Shown one piece after another: positions 10,301 to 18,334 of a stretch of DNA of 64,000 bases; the first letter of the stretch is position 1, and each line of letters begins with the position of its first letter. The notes beneath the pieces were generated by a model. It did not search any database. It was not told the origin of the DNA and saw nothing but the letters and a program-made list of their open reading frames with translations. This stretch comes from Pseudomonas morbosilactucae. Lineage in GTDB: Bacteria; Pseudomonadota; Gammaproteobacteria; Pseudomonadales; Pseudomonadaceae. The stretch covers positions 41,562-105,561 of the forward strand of contig NZ_JALQCW010000058.1 of the NCBI RefSeq assembly GCF_023241715.1, in the 5' to 3' direction. The position numbers and the translations under genes are program-made.

Positions 10301-13300
10301 CCGCCTGGCAATGCATGGCGATTTCACCCTGGGACACCACCACGCCCTTGGGCTTGCCCGTGGAACCCGAGGTGTAGATCAGGTACGCCTGGTGCTGGGG
10401 CAGACTGATGAATGACGGCTCGTCGCTCGGGTAGCCGGCCAGAAGCGCGCCATCCTCTTCCAGGCACCAGCGGCCGACACCGACCGGCAGGTCGCCCAGG
10501 GCGCTGAACATCGCCGCGTCGCTGAGCAGCAGGCCAACGCCGCTGTCTTCGATCATGTAGTGCAGGCGGTCCAGGGGGTATTCCGGGTCCAGGGGCACGT
10601 ACGCGCCGCCGGCCTTAAGGATCGCCAGCAGGCCGATGACCATTTCCAGGGAGCGTTCCAGGGCCAGGCCGACCCGCACTTGCGGGCCCACGCCGCGCTC
10701 ACGGAGCATCCAGGCCAGGCGATTGGCCCGACGCTCGAGTTCGGCGTAGCTCAGGGTCTGCCCTGCAAAGGTCAGGGCCGGGGCGTCCTGGCGCACCCGG
10801 GCCTGCTCGCTGAACAAGCGCTGGATGCACTGGTCAAGGCGATGCTCGCCCGGCTCGCGGCCCAGGCTGTCGAGCAGGCCCTGGCGTTCGGCGTTGTCGA
10901 GCAATGGCAGTTCGCACAGGCGCTGCTGCGGATCGGCCAGCAAGGCCTCCAGCAGGTTGCGCCAATGGCCGGCCATGCGAGCAATGCGTGGCTCGTCGAA
11001 CAGGTCGGTGCTGTAGGTCAGGCAGCAACCCAGACGATGATCCAGGTCGGTGACTTCCAGGTTGAGGTCGAACTTGGTGGCCCGGGCGTCGTTGACCAGG
11101 TATTCCACTCGCATGCCCGCCAGTTGCCGGCTCTGTTGGAACTCCCAGCGCTGAACGTTGCACATCACCTGGAACAGCGGGTTGTACGCGGCGCTGCGCG
11201 GTGGCTGCAGGGCTTCTACCAGGTGGTCGAAGGGCAGGTCCTGGTGGGACTGGCCTTCGATCACGGTGTGGCGGACCTGGTCGAACAACTGGCCGACGCT
11301 CATCTGCCCGTCGAGCTGGCAACGCAGCACCTGGGTGTTGAGGAAGGCCCCGATCAGCCCTTCACTTTCCGGACGGATACGGTTGGCCACCGGCGCGCCG
11401 ATGCGCAGGTCGGTCTGGCCGCTGTAGCGGTAGAGCAAGACGGCCAGGGCCGCGGTCATGGTCATGAAAAGGGTCAGGCCATGCTGGGCGTTGAAGGCCC
11501 GCACCCGGGCCGCCAAATCGTCGCTCAGATCAAAGCGGTACAGCTCGCCCTGGTGACTTTGCACCGGCGGCCGTGGGCGGTCGCTGGGCAATTCCAACAG
11601 TGGGTGTTCGCGGCCCAGTTGCCCGGTCCAGTAATCGAGCTGACGCTGACGCTCGCCGGATTCCAGCCACTCACGCTGCCACACGCTGTAATCCAGGTAC
11701 TGCACCGGCAGCGGTGCCAGGGGCGACTCGCGCTCATCGATAAAGGCTTCGTACAGGGCGCTGAGCTCCCGGGCGAAGATGTCCATGGCCCAACCTTCGG
11801 TGACGATGTGGTGCAAGGTCAGCACCAGGTAATGCTCTTGCTCACCAGCCTTGACCATGCAGGCGCGCAGCAGCGGCCCGGTTTCCAGGTCGAAGGGCTT
11901 GTGCGCTTCGCTGTCCGCCAACTGCTGCAGGCGTTGTTCACGGGCCGCAACGTCCAGGGCGGAAAAATCCTTCCAGTCCATGCGCAGGCCGGTTTGCCCA
12001 TGCACTTGCTGACGGGCCACGCCGTTGACGCTGGGGAACGTGGTGCGCAGGGTTTCGTGACGCATGATCAGGGCTTGCAGGGCCGCTTCGAAGCGCGCGA
12101 CATCCAGTGCCCCGGTAAAGCGCGCCATGCCGCCGACGTTATAGGCCGGGCTGTCGGGCTCCATCTGCCAGAGGAACCACATGCGCTGCTGGGAATAGGA
12201 CAACGGCACTGGCTGGCTGCGATCCACCTGGGCGATCGGCAGTTGGCTGTTGCGCTGACCGGCAGCCTGGATCAGCCGCACCTGCTCGGCAAAGTCGCCC
12301 AGCTCGCTGGCCTCGAACAAGGCCCGCAGCGGCAGCTCCACATCGCAAGCCTGGCGGGTGCGGGAAATAATCTGGGTGGCCAGCAAGGAGTGGCCGCCCA
12401 AGGCAAAAAAGTCGTCCCGCAGGCCGATGCGCTGCTGGCTCAGCACTTCACGCCAGATAGCCGCGATCTGCTGCTCCAGCGCGGTGACCGGCTCGACGTG
12501 CTCACGTACCTGCCATTGCGGCTCCGGCAGGGCCCGGCGATCCAGCTTGCCGCTGGGGCTCAGGGGCATTGCGTCCAGACGCAGCAATTGCGCCGGCACC
12601 ATGTACTCCGGCAGTTCGGCGGCCAGGGCGGTTTTCAGGCGGCTGTTTTGCGCCTCTTCACTTTCACTCGAGTCCTGGGCGGTGTAGTAGCCGATCAACT
12701 GTGGGCCGGCCGCGCTCTCGCGCACCAATACAGCCGCCTGGGCCACGCCGTCCTGGACCAGCAGGTGCGCCTCGATTTCCTGGGGCTCGACACGAAAGCC
12801 GCGCAGCTTGACCTGCTGGTCGAGGCGGCCCAGGTACTCCAGGGCGCCGTCAGCATTCCAACGCGCACGGTCACCGGTGCGGTACAGGCGCGCGCCCTCT
12901 TCACTCAAGGGGTCCACGACAAAACGTTCGGCGGTCAGCGCCGGACGGCCCAGGTAACCCCGGGCCAGGCCCAGGCCACTGATGCACAGCTCGCCGGGCA
13001 CACCGGCCGGAACCGGGTTGAGCTCGGCGTCCAGCACGCGGCAGATCACGTTGGCCAGAGGCCGGCCGATGGGCGAACGCTCGCCGTCTTCTGGGCGGCA
13101 GTGCCAATGGGTGACGTTGATCGCGGTTTCCGTCGGGCCGTAGCGGTTGTGCAATTGCACCTGGGGCAAGTGCTCCAGCAGGCGGTTGCGCAATTGCGTG
13201 GGCAAGGCTTCGCCGCCGGAGAACACCCGACGCAGGCTGGCGCACTGGGCAGCCAGGGGCTCGTCGACAAACAGCTGCAACAGCGGCGGCACAAAGTGCA

Positions 13301-16300
13301 GGGTGGTCACGCCATAGGCTTGCACCAACTGGGCAATGCGATGGGGGTCGCGATGTTCTCCCGGCGCCGCCAGCAGCAGGCGGCAGCCGGTGATCAGCGG
13401 CCAGAAGCATTCCCACACCGACACGTCGAAGCTGATGGGCGCCTTCTGCATCAGCACATCGCTGTCATTGAGGGCGTAGCGGCTCTGCATCCATTGCAGC
13501 CGCTCACTCAAGGCGCTGTGGGTGTTGCCCACGCCCTTGGGCTGGCCGGTGGAACCGGAGGTGTAGATGACATACGCCAGGTTGTCCCCCTGCAGGTGCA
13601 GGCCCGGCGCGTGGCTCGGCCAGCTGTCGAGCTTGAGGCTGTCCATGGCGATGGCGCTTACACCTTCGGCCTGGGGCAGTTGGGGCAGCAAGTGGGTCTG
13701 GGTCAGAAGCAGTTCGACGCCGCTGTCATTGAGCATGTAAGCCAGGCGCTCGGCGGGGTAATCCGGGTCCAGGGGCACGTAAGCGCCGCCGGCCTTGATG
13801 ATCGCCAGCAAGCCGATCAACAGTTGCGGCGAGCGCTCGGCGGCGATGGCCACGCACACATCAGGGCCGACGCCCTTGTCCCGCAGGTAATGGGCCAGGC
13901 GGTTAGCCTGGGCATGCAGTTCGGCAAAGCTCAGTTGCCCACCGTCCCAGACCAGCGCCGTGCGCTCCGGGGTCAGGCGCAGTTGCTCATTGAGCAACTC
14001 GGGCAGCCACTGGCTGGCAGGCGCTGCGGGTGCCACGCTCCAGTGCTGTTGCTGGGTGTGCTCGGCGGCGCTGAGCAAGGGCAGATCGCCCAGGGCCGTG
14101 TCCGGGCGTTCGCAGGCCTGTTGCAGCAGGCTGACAAAATGCTCCGCCAGGCGTTCGATGGTGGCGGCCTCGAACAGCTCGTCGGCGTAGTCGAACGCCA
14201 GGCTCAGACGGCCGTTGCGGTCTTCATCGCTATGCAGTTGCAGATCGAACTTGGCTTCGCGGCTGTGCCACGGCAGCTCTTCGGCGAGCAGGCCCGGCAG
14301 GCGGCGCAAGGCGCTGAGGTCCCGTTGCTGGTGGTTGAACATGACCTGGAACAGGCCCTGTTCACGGCCTTGGGGGAAGGCTTCCAGCAGTTGTTCGAAA
14401 GGCAGGTCCTGATGGGCCTGGGCACCCAGGGCCGCCTCACGGGTACGGCCGAGCAACTCGGCAAACGGCAGGCGCCCGTCCAGCTCGGCGCGCAGCACCA
14501 GGGTGTTGATAAAGAAGCCGATCAGGCCTTGGGTTTCCAGGCGTGGGCGGTTGGCATTGGGCACGCCAATGCGGATATCGCCCTGGCCGGTGTAGCGATG
14601 CAGCAGGCTCTGGAACGCCGCCAGCAGCAGCATGAACGGCGTGGCGTCATGGGCCTGGGCGGTCTGGCGAACGGCCTGGCTCAGGCTCGCACTCAGGCGC
14701 AGGCTATGGCGGGCGGCGCTGCGTTGCACTTGGGCCGAACGCGGGTGATCGGTGGCCAGGTCGAGCACAGGCAGCTCATCCCCCAGTTGCTGCTGCCAAT
14801 AGGCCAGTTGCCGCTGGCCTTCGCCCTGGGCCAGCCATTGGCGCTGCCAACTGCCGTAATCGGCGTATTGCAGGGCCAGGGGCGCCAGTTCCAGGGACTG
14901 GCCCTGGGAGGCTGCGGCATAGCATCGCGAGAACTCGTCGATCAGGACATTCAGCGACCAGCCGTCGGCAATGATGTGGTGCAAGGTCACCAGCAACTGA
15001 TGCTCGTCCTCGTCCAGGCGCACCAGGGTCACCCACAACAGCGGGCCTTTTTCCAAGTCGAACTGGGTGCGGGCTTCCTGTTCGCGAATCTGCTGCGCCC
15101 GAGCCTCACGCTCGGCTGGCGGCAGGTCGCTGAGGTCGATGACTTGCAGGTTGAATTCCGCCGCTGCATCCACTTGCTGCAAGGCGTGGCCGTCGCGTTC
15201 GAAGAAGCGCGTGCGCAGGGATTCGTGGCGTTCGATCAGTTGCTGGAAGCTGGCACGCAGGGCCTGTTCATCCAGCTCGCCACGCAGGCGCAGGCCGCCG
15301 GGAATGTTGTAGGCGTGGCTGTGCGGGTCCAGTTGCCAGGTGATCCACAGACGGTTCTGGGCCAGGGATTGGGGCAAGGGTTGCTGGCGCGCCAGGGCCT
15401 GGATATCGCCCTGGGCCTGGCCGCCATCCTGTTGCTGACGTGCGATCTGTTCACTGAAGGCTTCAAGGGTCGGGGCCTCGAACAACAGGCGCAGGTTCAG
15501 CTCCAGGCCCAAGTCTTCACGCAGGCGCGCCAGGACCTGGGTCGCGGCAATGGAGTTGCCGCCCAGGAGGAAGAAGTGGTCGTCGGCCGCCACCTGCTCC
15601 ACCTGCAATTGCTCGCACCAGATAGCCGCGATGCGCTCCTGCAAGGCCGAGCCCGAGGGCGCGGTGGCCGGCGCTGAAGAGGCCTGGCGATCGGGAAATA
15701 CCGCGTAGCTGTCGAGACTGCCATCGGCCAGGCGGTTGCGGCAGGCGGAACGCTGCAACTTGCCGCTGGAGGTTTTCGGCAAAGCCCCCGGGTTAAGCAG
15801 GACCACCACACTCGGCGCTTCCTGGTAGGCCTCGGCCACGGTCTGGCGCAGGGTCTTGATCAGCGCTTCGGGGGAGAGGATTTTCTGCACGCTGCGGCTG
15901 ATTTCCGCGGCGATGCCGATGCCTTCATGGCCCTGCTCCTGCACGGCGAAGGCCGCGACCCGGCCCTTGCGCACCACTTCCACTTCGCGCTCGATGGTTT
16001 GCTCGATGTCCTGGGGATACAGGTTGTGGCCGCGAACGATCAGCATGTCCTTGAGGCGCCCGGTGATAAACACCTCGCCCTGGTGGATAAAGCCCAGGTC
16101 GCCGGTGCGCAACCAGGTGCGCCCGGCATACTGGACAAAGGTCTTGGCGGTGGCTTCAGGGTTGCGCCAGTAGCCCAGGGCGATGCTCGGGCCGGCGGCC
16201 CAGACTTCACCGACCTGGCCGTCCGCCCGTTCCGTGAGGCTGGCCGGGTCCATCAACAACACCGCGTGTTCCGGCTGGCTGGTGCCGCAGCTCATCATCA

Positions 16301-17402
16301 CCGTGCCGCTTCCCGGCTCGGCGCGGTTCTGCGCCAGGGCCTGATCGTCCAGGCCCAGGGCGGGGATGCCCTGGCCACGGGTGCCGCCGGCGACAAACAG
16401 GGTGGCTTCGGCCAGGCCGTAGGAGGCAAGGAAATTGTTCGAGGTGAAACCGCACGGGGCGAACTTCTCGGCAAAACGCTCCAGGGTGTCCTGGCGGATC
16501 GGTTCAGAGCCCGAATAGGCCACGCGCCAGCCGCTCAGGTCCAGGCGTTCCAGGGCCGACTCGCTGACCCGCTCGCTGCACAGGCGGTAGGCAAAGTCGG
16601 GACCACCGCTGATGGTGCCGCCGTATTGGCTGATCGCCTCCAGCCAGCGCAACGGCCGGGCCAGGAAGTAGGCCGGCGACATCAACACGCAAGGCACACC
16701 GCTGAAGATCGGTTGCAGCAAGCCGCCAATCAGGCCCATGTCGTGGTAAAGCGGCAGCCAGCTGACGATCACGTCGTCAGGGTTGAGATCAATGCCAAAG
16801 CCGCGGCGGATCAACAGTTCGTTGGCCACCAGGTTGCCGTGGCTGACTTGCACACCCTTGGGCAAGGCGGTGGAGCCGGAGGTGTATTGCAGGAAGGCGA
16901 TGTCATCCGCCTGCAGCGTCGGCTCGACCCAGGCCTGGGCCAGGCTGGCCTCCAAGGCATCGACGCAGAGCAGTTGCGGTGCGTCCTGGGCATTGAGTTC
17001 GTCCATCTGCAACAAGGCTTCGCGCACCGCGCTGCTGGTCAGCAGCAAGCGCGGTTCGGCATCGGCCATGATCGACAGCAGGCGTTCCTGATGGTGGCGA
17101 CGGGCGGACTCCGGCGGATAGGCCGGCACCGCGATCACACCGGCATACAGGCAGCCAAAAAACGCGGCCACATAGTCCGGCCCACTGGGGAACAGCAGCA
17201 CCGCGCGATCGCCCACCTGGGCATTGGCCTGTAGGGCACTGGCGATGGTCCGCGCACGCAGATCCAGATCCCGATAGCTGAGCACCACGTTCTGTTCCTG
17301 CTCTTCGGCAAGGAAGCGCAAGGCCACTTGGTCGGGGGTCTGCACCGCCCGGCGTTGAAGGGCTTGAGCCAGGGTGCTGGGGAGTTCGAACGCGTCCGTC
17401 AT
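4374..17402 (-). CDS. pvdL: Pyoverdine chromophore non-ribosomal peptide synthetase PvdL
   Basis: A 4342-residue synthetase, the same length as PvdL of P. aeruginosa. The ATG at 17402 (MTDAFEL) follows CAGGAAACCCC; an in-frame extension to 17456 lacks support. Domain order, with rough residues: fatty acyl-AMP ligase 1-580; carrier ~615 (LGGNS); condensation ~650-1090 (HHIIADGW); adenylation ~1110-1610; carrier ~1671 (LGGHS); condensation ~1710-2150 (HHIVTEGW); adenylation ~2180-2690; carrier ~2741 (LGGDS); epimerase ~2780-3210 (HHLVVDG); condensation ~3220-3660 (HHILIDAW); adenylation ~3690-4210; carrier ~4277. There is no thioesterase. In the known pathway PvdL loads a fatty acid, then L-Glu, D-Tyr and L-Dab, giving the acylated precursor of the pyoverdine chromophore in the cytoplasm. 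The epimerase follows the second amino acid module, as expected for D-Tyr. A PvdS box lies upstream. No break in frame over 13 kb. Confidence 0.97.
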   Translation of the reverse strand: MTDAFELPSTLAQALQRRAVQTPDQVALRFLAEEQEQNVVLSYRDLDLRARTIASALQANAQVGDRAVLLFPSGPDYVAAFFGCLYAGVIAVPAYPPESARRHHQERLLSIMADAEPRLLLTSSAVREALLQMDELNAQDAPQLLCVDALEASLAQAWVEPTLQADDIAFLQYTSGSTALPKGVQVSHGNLVANELLIRRGFGIDLNPDDVIVSWLPLYHDMGLIGGLLQPIFSGVPCVLMSPAYFLARPLRWLEAISQYGGTISGGPDFAYRLCSERVSESALERLDLSGWRVAYSGSEPIRQDTLERFAEKFAPCGFTSNNFLASYGLAEATLFVAGGTRGQGIPALGLDDQALAQNRAEPGSGTVMMSCGTSQPEHAVLLMDPASLTERADGQVGEVWAAGPSIALGYWRNPEATAKTFVQYAGRTWLRTGDLGFIHQGEVFITGRLKDMLIVRGHNLYPQDIEQTIEREVEVVRKGRVAAFAVQEQGHEGIGIAAEISRSVQKILSPEALIKTLRQTVAEAYQEAPSVVVLLNPGALPKTSSGKLQRSACRNRLADGSLDSYAVFPDRQASSAPATAPSGSALQERIAAIWCEQLQVEQVAADDHFFLLGGNSIAATQVLARLREDLGLELNLRLLFEAPTLEAFSEQIARQQQDGGQAQGDIQALARQQPLPQSLAQNRLWITWQLDPHSHAYNIPGGLRLRGELDEQALRASFQQLIERHESLRTRFFERDGHALQQVDAAAEFNLQVIDLSDLPPAEREARAQQIREQEARTQFDLEKGPLLWVTLVRLDEDEHQLLVTLHHIIADGWSLNVLIDEFSRCYAAASQGQSLELAPLALQYADYGSWQRQWLAQGEGQRQLAYWQQQLGDELPVLDLATDHPRSAQVQRSAARHSLRLSASLSQAVRQTAQAHDATPFMLLLAAFQSLLHRYTGQGDIRIGVPNANRPRLETQGLIGFFINTLVLRAELDGRLPFAELLGRTREAALGAQAHQDLPFEQLLEAFPQGREQGLFQVMFNHQQRDLSALRRLPGLLAEELPWHSREAKFDLQLHSDEDRNGRLSLAFDYADELFEAATIERLAEHFVSLLQQACERPDTALGDLPLLSAAEHTQQQHWSVAPAAPASQWLPELLNEQLRLTPERTALVWDGGQLSFAELHAQANRLAHYLRDKGVGPDVCVAIAAERSPQLLIGLLAIIKAGGAYVPLDPDYPAERLAYMLNDSGVELLLTQTHLLPQLPQAEGVSAIAMDSLKLDSWPSHAPGLHLQGDNLAYVIYTSGSTGQPKGVGNTHSALSERLQWMQSRYALNDSDVLMQKAPISFDVSVWECFWPLITGCRLLLAAPGEHRDPHRIAQLVQAYGVTTLHFVPPLLQLFVDEPLAAQCASLRRVFSGGEALPTQLRNRLLEHLPQVQLHNRYGPTETAINVTHWHCRPEDGERSPIGRPLANVICRVLDAELNPVPAGVPGELCISGLGLARGYLGRPALTAERFVVDPLSEEGARLYRTGDRARWNADGALEYLGRLDQQVKLRGFRVEPQEIEAHLLVQDGVAQAAVLVRESAAGPQLIGYYTAQDSSESEEAQNSRLKTALAAELPEYMVPAQLLRLDAMPLSPSGKLDRRALPEPQWQVREHVEPVTALEQQIAAIWREVLSQQRIGLRDDFFALGGHSLLATQIISRTRQACDVELPLRALFEASELGDFAEQVRLIQAAGQRNSQLPIAQVDRSQPVPLSYSQQRMWFLWQMEPDSPAYNVGGMARFTGALDVARFEAALQALIMRHETLRTTFPSVNGVARQQVHGQTGLRMDWKDFSALDVAAREQRLQQLADSEAHKPFDLETGPLLRACMVKAGEQEHYLVLTLHHIVTEGWAMDIFARELSALYEAFIDERESPLAPLPVQYLDYSVWQREWLESGERQRQLDYWTGQLGREHPLLELPSDRPRPPVQSHQGELYRFDLSDDLAARVRAFNAQHGLTLFMTMTAALAVLLYRYSGQTDLRIGAPVANRIRPESEGLIGAFLNTQVLRCQLDGQMSVGQLFDQVRHTVIEGQSHQDLPFDHLVEALQPPRSAAYNPLFQVMCNVQRWEFQQSRQLAGMRVEYLVNDARATKFDLNLEVTDLDHRLGCCLTYSTDLFDEPRIARMAGHWRNLLEALLADPQQRLCELPLLDNAERQGLLDSLGREPGEHRLDQCIQRLFSEQARVRQDAPALTFAGQTLSYAELERRANRLAWMLRERGVGPQVRVGLALERSLEMVIGLLAILKAGGAYVPLDPEYPLDRLHYMIEDSGVGLLLSDAAMFSALGDLPVGVGRWCLEEDGALLAGYPSDEPSFISLPQHQAYLIYTSGSTGKPKGVVVSQGEIAMHCQAVIQRFGMRPDDCELHFYSINFDAATERLLVPLLSGAHVVLRAQGQWDAEEICQLIRQHGINILGFTPSYGSQLAQWLATQNQTLPVRMCITGGEALTGEHLQRIRAAFTPSLFFNAYGPTETVVMPLASLAPEQLADGVASVPIGTVVGARVAYILDADLALVPPGATGELFVGGAGLAQGYHQRPGMSAERFVADPFSADGGRLYRTGDLVRQCADGQVEYIGRVDHQVKIRGFRIELGEIETRLLEHEAVREAVVLALDMPGGKQLAGYLVSDVAEADEAQQAALREALKAQLKTQLPDYMVPTHLLLLASMPLTANGKLDRRALPMPDPSLNRQQYVAPSNELEQTLARVWCEVLNLQQVGLHDNFFELGGDSILSIQVVSRARQLGIHFSPRDLFQHQTVQTLAAVASRSQQVSAEQGLLSGESALTPIQHWFFDSAIPERQHWNQALLLEPTQPLNAQHLEQALLAVLEQHDALRLRFTEEQGAWRAEHQPLSDAPLLWQVRVPSLAHCTELFADAQRSLDLEHGPLVRAVLADGPEGEQRLLLAIHHLVVDGVSWRVLLEDLQTAYRQLQAQQPLSLPAKTSALRDWAARLQAYAGSESLREELSVWQAQLAGPSLTLPCERPQGGRQHKHAHSLSVTLDAEYTRQLLQQAPAAYRTQVNDLLLTALARVLCRWTGQASALIQLEGHGRETLFDDIDLTRSVGWFTSAYPLRLTPLQIEEAAGQGASIKAIKEQLRGVPHKGLGYGVLRYLADDLCRQTLAGLPAAPVTFNYLGQFDQSFGQDALFRPLDEPMGAAHSPDAPLPNELSVDSQVYGGELVLRWTFSAERFDIQTIDDLAQAYLGELQSLISHCLKDEAGGLTPSDFPLARLTQPQLDALPVPAAQIEDVYPLTPMQEGMLLHTLLEPGTGLYFMQDRYRINSELDPERFAQAWQAVIARHEALRASFCWNVGEDMLQVIHKPGSTPIEYLDWTAVAEAEQEPKLQALLKSEREAGFDLLNQAPFHLRLIRVGAARYWFMMSNHHILIDAWCRSLLMNDFFELYTALGEGREAQLAVPPRYRDYIGWLQRQSLAEARQWWRDNLQGFERTTPIPSDRPFLREHAGDSGGMVVGDRYTRLDARDGAQLRELAQQHQLTINTFAQAAWALVLRRLSGDRDVLFGVTVAGRPVDMPEMQRTVGLFINSVALRVQLPEDGQRCSVRQWLSALLDSNMQLREYEYLPLVAIQETSELPKGQPLFDSLFVFENAPVEVSVLDRAQSLNATSDSGRTHTNFPLTAVCYPGDDLGLHLSYDQRYFDESTVERMLGEFKRLLLALVQGFHGDMADLPLLGDEEQDFLLHGCNQSAHEYPLERSYVELFEAQVATYPQRIAASCLDQHYSYAELNRRSNRLGHALLSKGVGFDQPVALLAERGLDLLGMIIGSFKAGAGYLPLDPGLPSQRLGRIIELSHTPMLVCTEACREQAQALLDEFGCAGRPRLLVWDEVQNGDYAEDNPGRYSAPDNLAYVIYTSGSTGLPKGVMVEQRGMLNNQLSKVPYLQLSEADVIAQTASQSFDISVWQFLAAPLFGARVDIVPNTIAHDPQGLLEHVQAQGISVLESVPSLIQGMLAHESIPLDGLRWMLPTGEAMPPELAHQWLLRYPQIGLVNAYGPAECSDDVAFYRVDLASTRGSYLPIGTPTDNNLLYLVDGALDLVPLGAVGELCVAGTGVGRGYVSDPLRTAQAFVPNPFGAPGERLYRSGDLARRRSDGVLEYVGRIDHQVKIRGYRIELGEIEARLHEQPEVRDAAVAVQEGVNGKHLVGYLVESQGAGESGLSASERLERIKQRLRVELPEYMVPLHWLWLERLPLNANGKLDRKALPALEIGQLQSQDYQAPSNELQQTLADIWAEVLKVERVGVHDNFFELGGHSLLATQIASRVQKTLQRNVPLRAMFECSTVQELAEYIEGLGDNAISEEKVDRLSDLMAELEGL

Positions 17403-17473
17403 GGGGTTTCCTGCCAGGAGAGTGCATGCCATTGGTATCGGGATCCAGGGCACCACGCAGGAAATAATCCCTT

Positions 17474-17510
17474 AAAAAACAAAGCCTTGATTACTCACCC
17501 AAGGCTTTGT
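17474..17510 (-). terminator. Terminator-like hairpin in the pvdL leader (possible attenuator)
   Basis: A perfect 11-bp inverted repeat (arms 17479-17489 and 17500-17510, 10-nt loop) is followed on the minus strand by a run of five further Ts, TTTTTAAGG. It lies between the predicted pvdL promoter (17559-17582) and the pvdL start codon at 17402. Transcripts starting near 17550 would meet it after about 40 nt. No such T-run follows it on the plus strand, so it is directional towards pvdL. Confidence 0.65.
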
Positions 17511-17558
17511 ACAGGCTGCGCGGCGGGGCTTTTGGCCCGGAACCTTTCACCAATGAGA

Positions 17559-17582
17559 ACGGATGACGTCTTGAAATAATTA
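17559..17582 (-). promoter_or_regulatory. PvdS-dependent iron-starvation box of pvdL
   Basis: On the minus strand the sequence reads TAATT, 16 bases, CGT. The known PvdS promoter consensus is TAAAT-N16/17-CGT, so four of five bases of the upstream part, the spacing and the downstream triplet agree. It stands 157 bp before the pvdL start codon. Confidence 0.75.
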
Positions 17583-17672
17583 GTCTGCATCCTCCCCTTC
17601 CAGGTCGCCCTCACGCACACGGACGAGCAGTGGTTCTCAATCTGCACTCGACTGGAGCATTAATTCTCTTTC

Positions 17673-17705
17673 TCAATTGACAATCATTATCATTCAACCT
17701 AATTT
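17673..17705 (+). promoter_or_regulatory. Fur-overlapped sigma-70 promoter of pvdS
   Basis: TTGACA (17677-17682), 17 bases, TAATTT (17700-17705) form a sigma-70 promoter with a perfect -35. A Fur box candidate, TCAATTGAC-AATCATTATC at 17673-17691, matches about 14 of 19 positions of the classical Fur consensus and covers the -35 and spacer. This fits the known Fur repression of pvdS-type sigma genes in iron-rich conditions. Confidence 0.8.
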
Positions 17706-17776
17706 GTCGCTCGATGTGTAGGACGCTTCCGATTTTCCTGTCGTCCCACTTACCTCTTTGCAGCAAGGTGAATTCC

Positions 17777-18324
17777 ATGACGGAACAAGTATCCACAAGC
17801 AGGTGCGACTCACCGTTACTCCAGGCCTTTGTCGACAATCGACTGATCCTGGTCAAAATCGCAGCCCGCATCACCGGCTGCGCTCCCGTGCCGAGGATGT
17901 GGTGCAGGATGCGTTCTTCCGCTTGCAATCGGCGCCGCAGATCACCTCATCCTTCAAGGCCCAGCTCAGCTATCTGTTCCAGATCGTGCGCAACCTGGCG
18001 ATCGATCACTACCGCAAGCAGGCCCTGGAGCAAAAGTATTCGGGGACGGAAGAGGAGGGTTTGAACGTGGTCGTTCACGGTGCATCACCTGAAACTTCCC
18101 ACATGAACTTCTCAACCCTGGAACACATCGCCGATGCGCTGACCGAGCTGCCCAGCCGCACCCGCTATGCGTTCGAGATGTACCGCCTGCACGGTGTCCC
18201 GCAAAAGGACATTGCCAAGGAACTGGGGGTCTCCCCGACCCTGGTGAACTTCATGATTCGGGATGCCCTGATCCATTGCCGCAAAGTATCCGGCACCCGC
18301 AGCGATACCTTCGCCCGTCGCTGA
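17777..18324 (+). pseudogene. pvdS: Pyoverdine ECF sigma factor PvdS, frameshifted
   Basis: PvdS is the extracytoplasmic-function sigma factor that directs transcription of pyoverdine synthesis genes. The N-terminal part, MTEQVSTSRCDSPLLQAF through KIAARITGC, is read from the ATG at 17777. The rest, RSRAEDVVQDAFFRLQ through the region-4 helix-turn-helix (DIAKELGVSPTLVNFM) to the TGA at 18324, is in another frame. The shift falls at 17879-17881: the expected Cys-Arg junction TGC CGC is present as TGCGC, one C short. Restoring one base gives a 182-residue protein, close to the family length. Without it the product stops after a wrong tail of about 80 residues and lacks sigma regions 2 and 4. 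A start in the downstream frame (TTG at 17758) would give a non-native N-terminus. Confidence 0.88.
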
Positions 18325-18334
18325 AACACCCCGC

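Noticed and set aside
4338..10415. Very long open frame (about 2025 codons) antisense to pvdL
   Set aside because: It reads as Gln/Leu/Val/Ala/His-rich low-complexity protein, the usual shadow of GC-rich coding sequence on the opposite strand. It has no family features and no ribosome site.
10560..15677. Second long antisense open frame (about 1705 codons) opposite pvdL
   Set aside because: Same composition and same cause as the first; the pvdL frame has all catalytic motifs in order.
17777..18324. Programmed ribosomal frameshift in pvdS
   Set aside because: No slippery heptamer or downstream structure is apparent at the junction, and PvdS is known as a continuous gene, so a deletion is the simpler reading.
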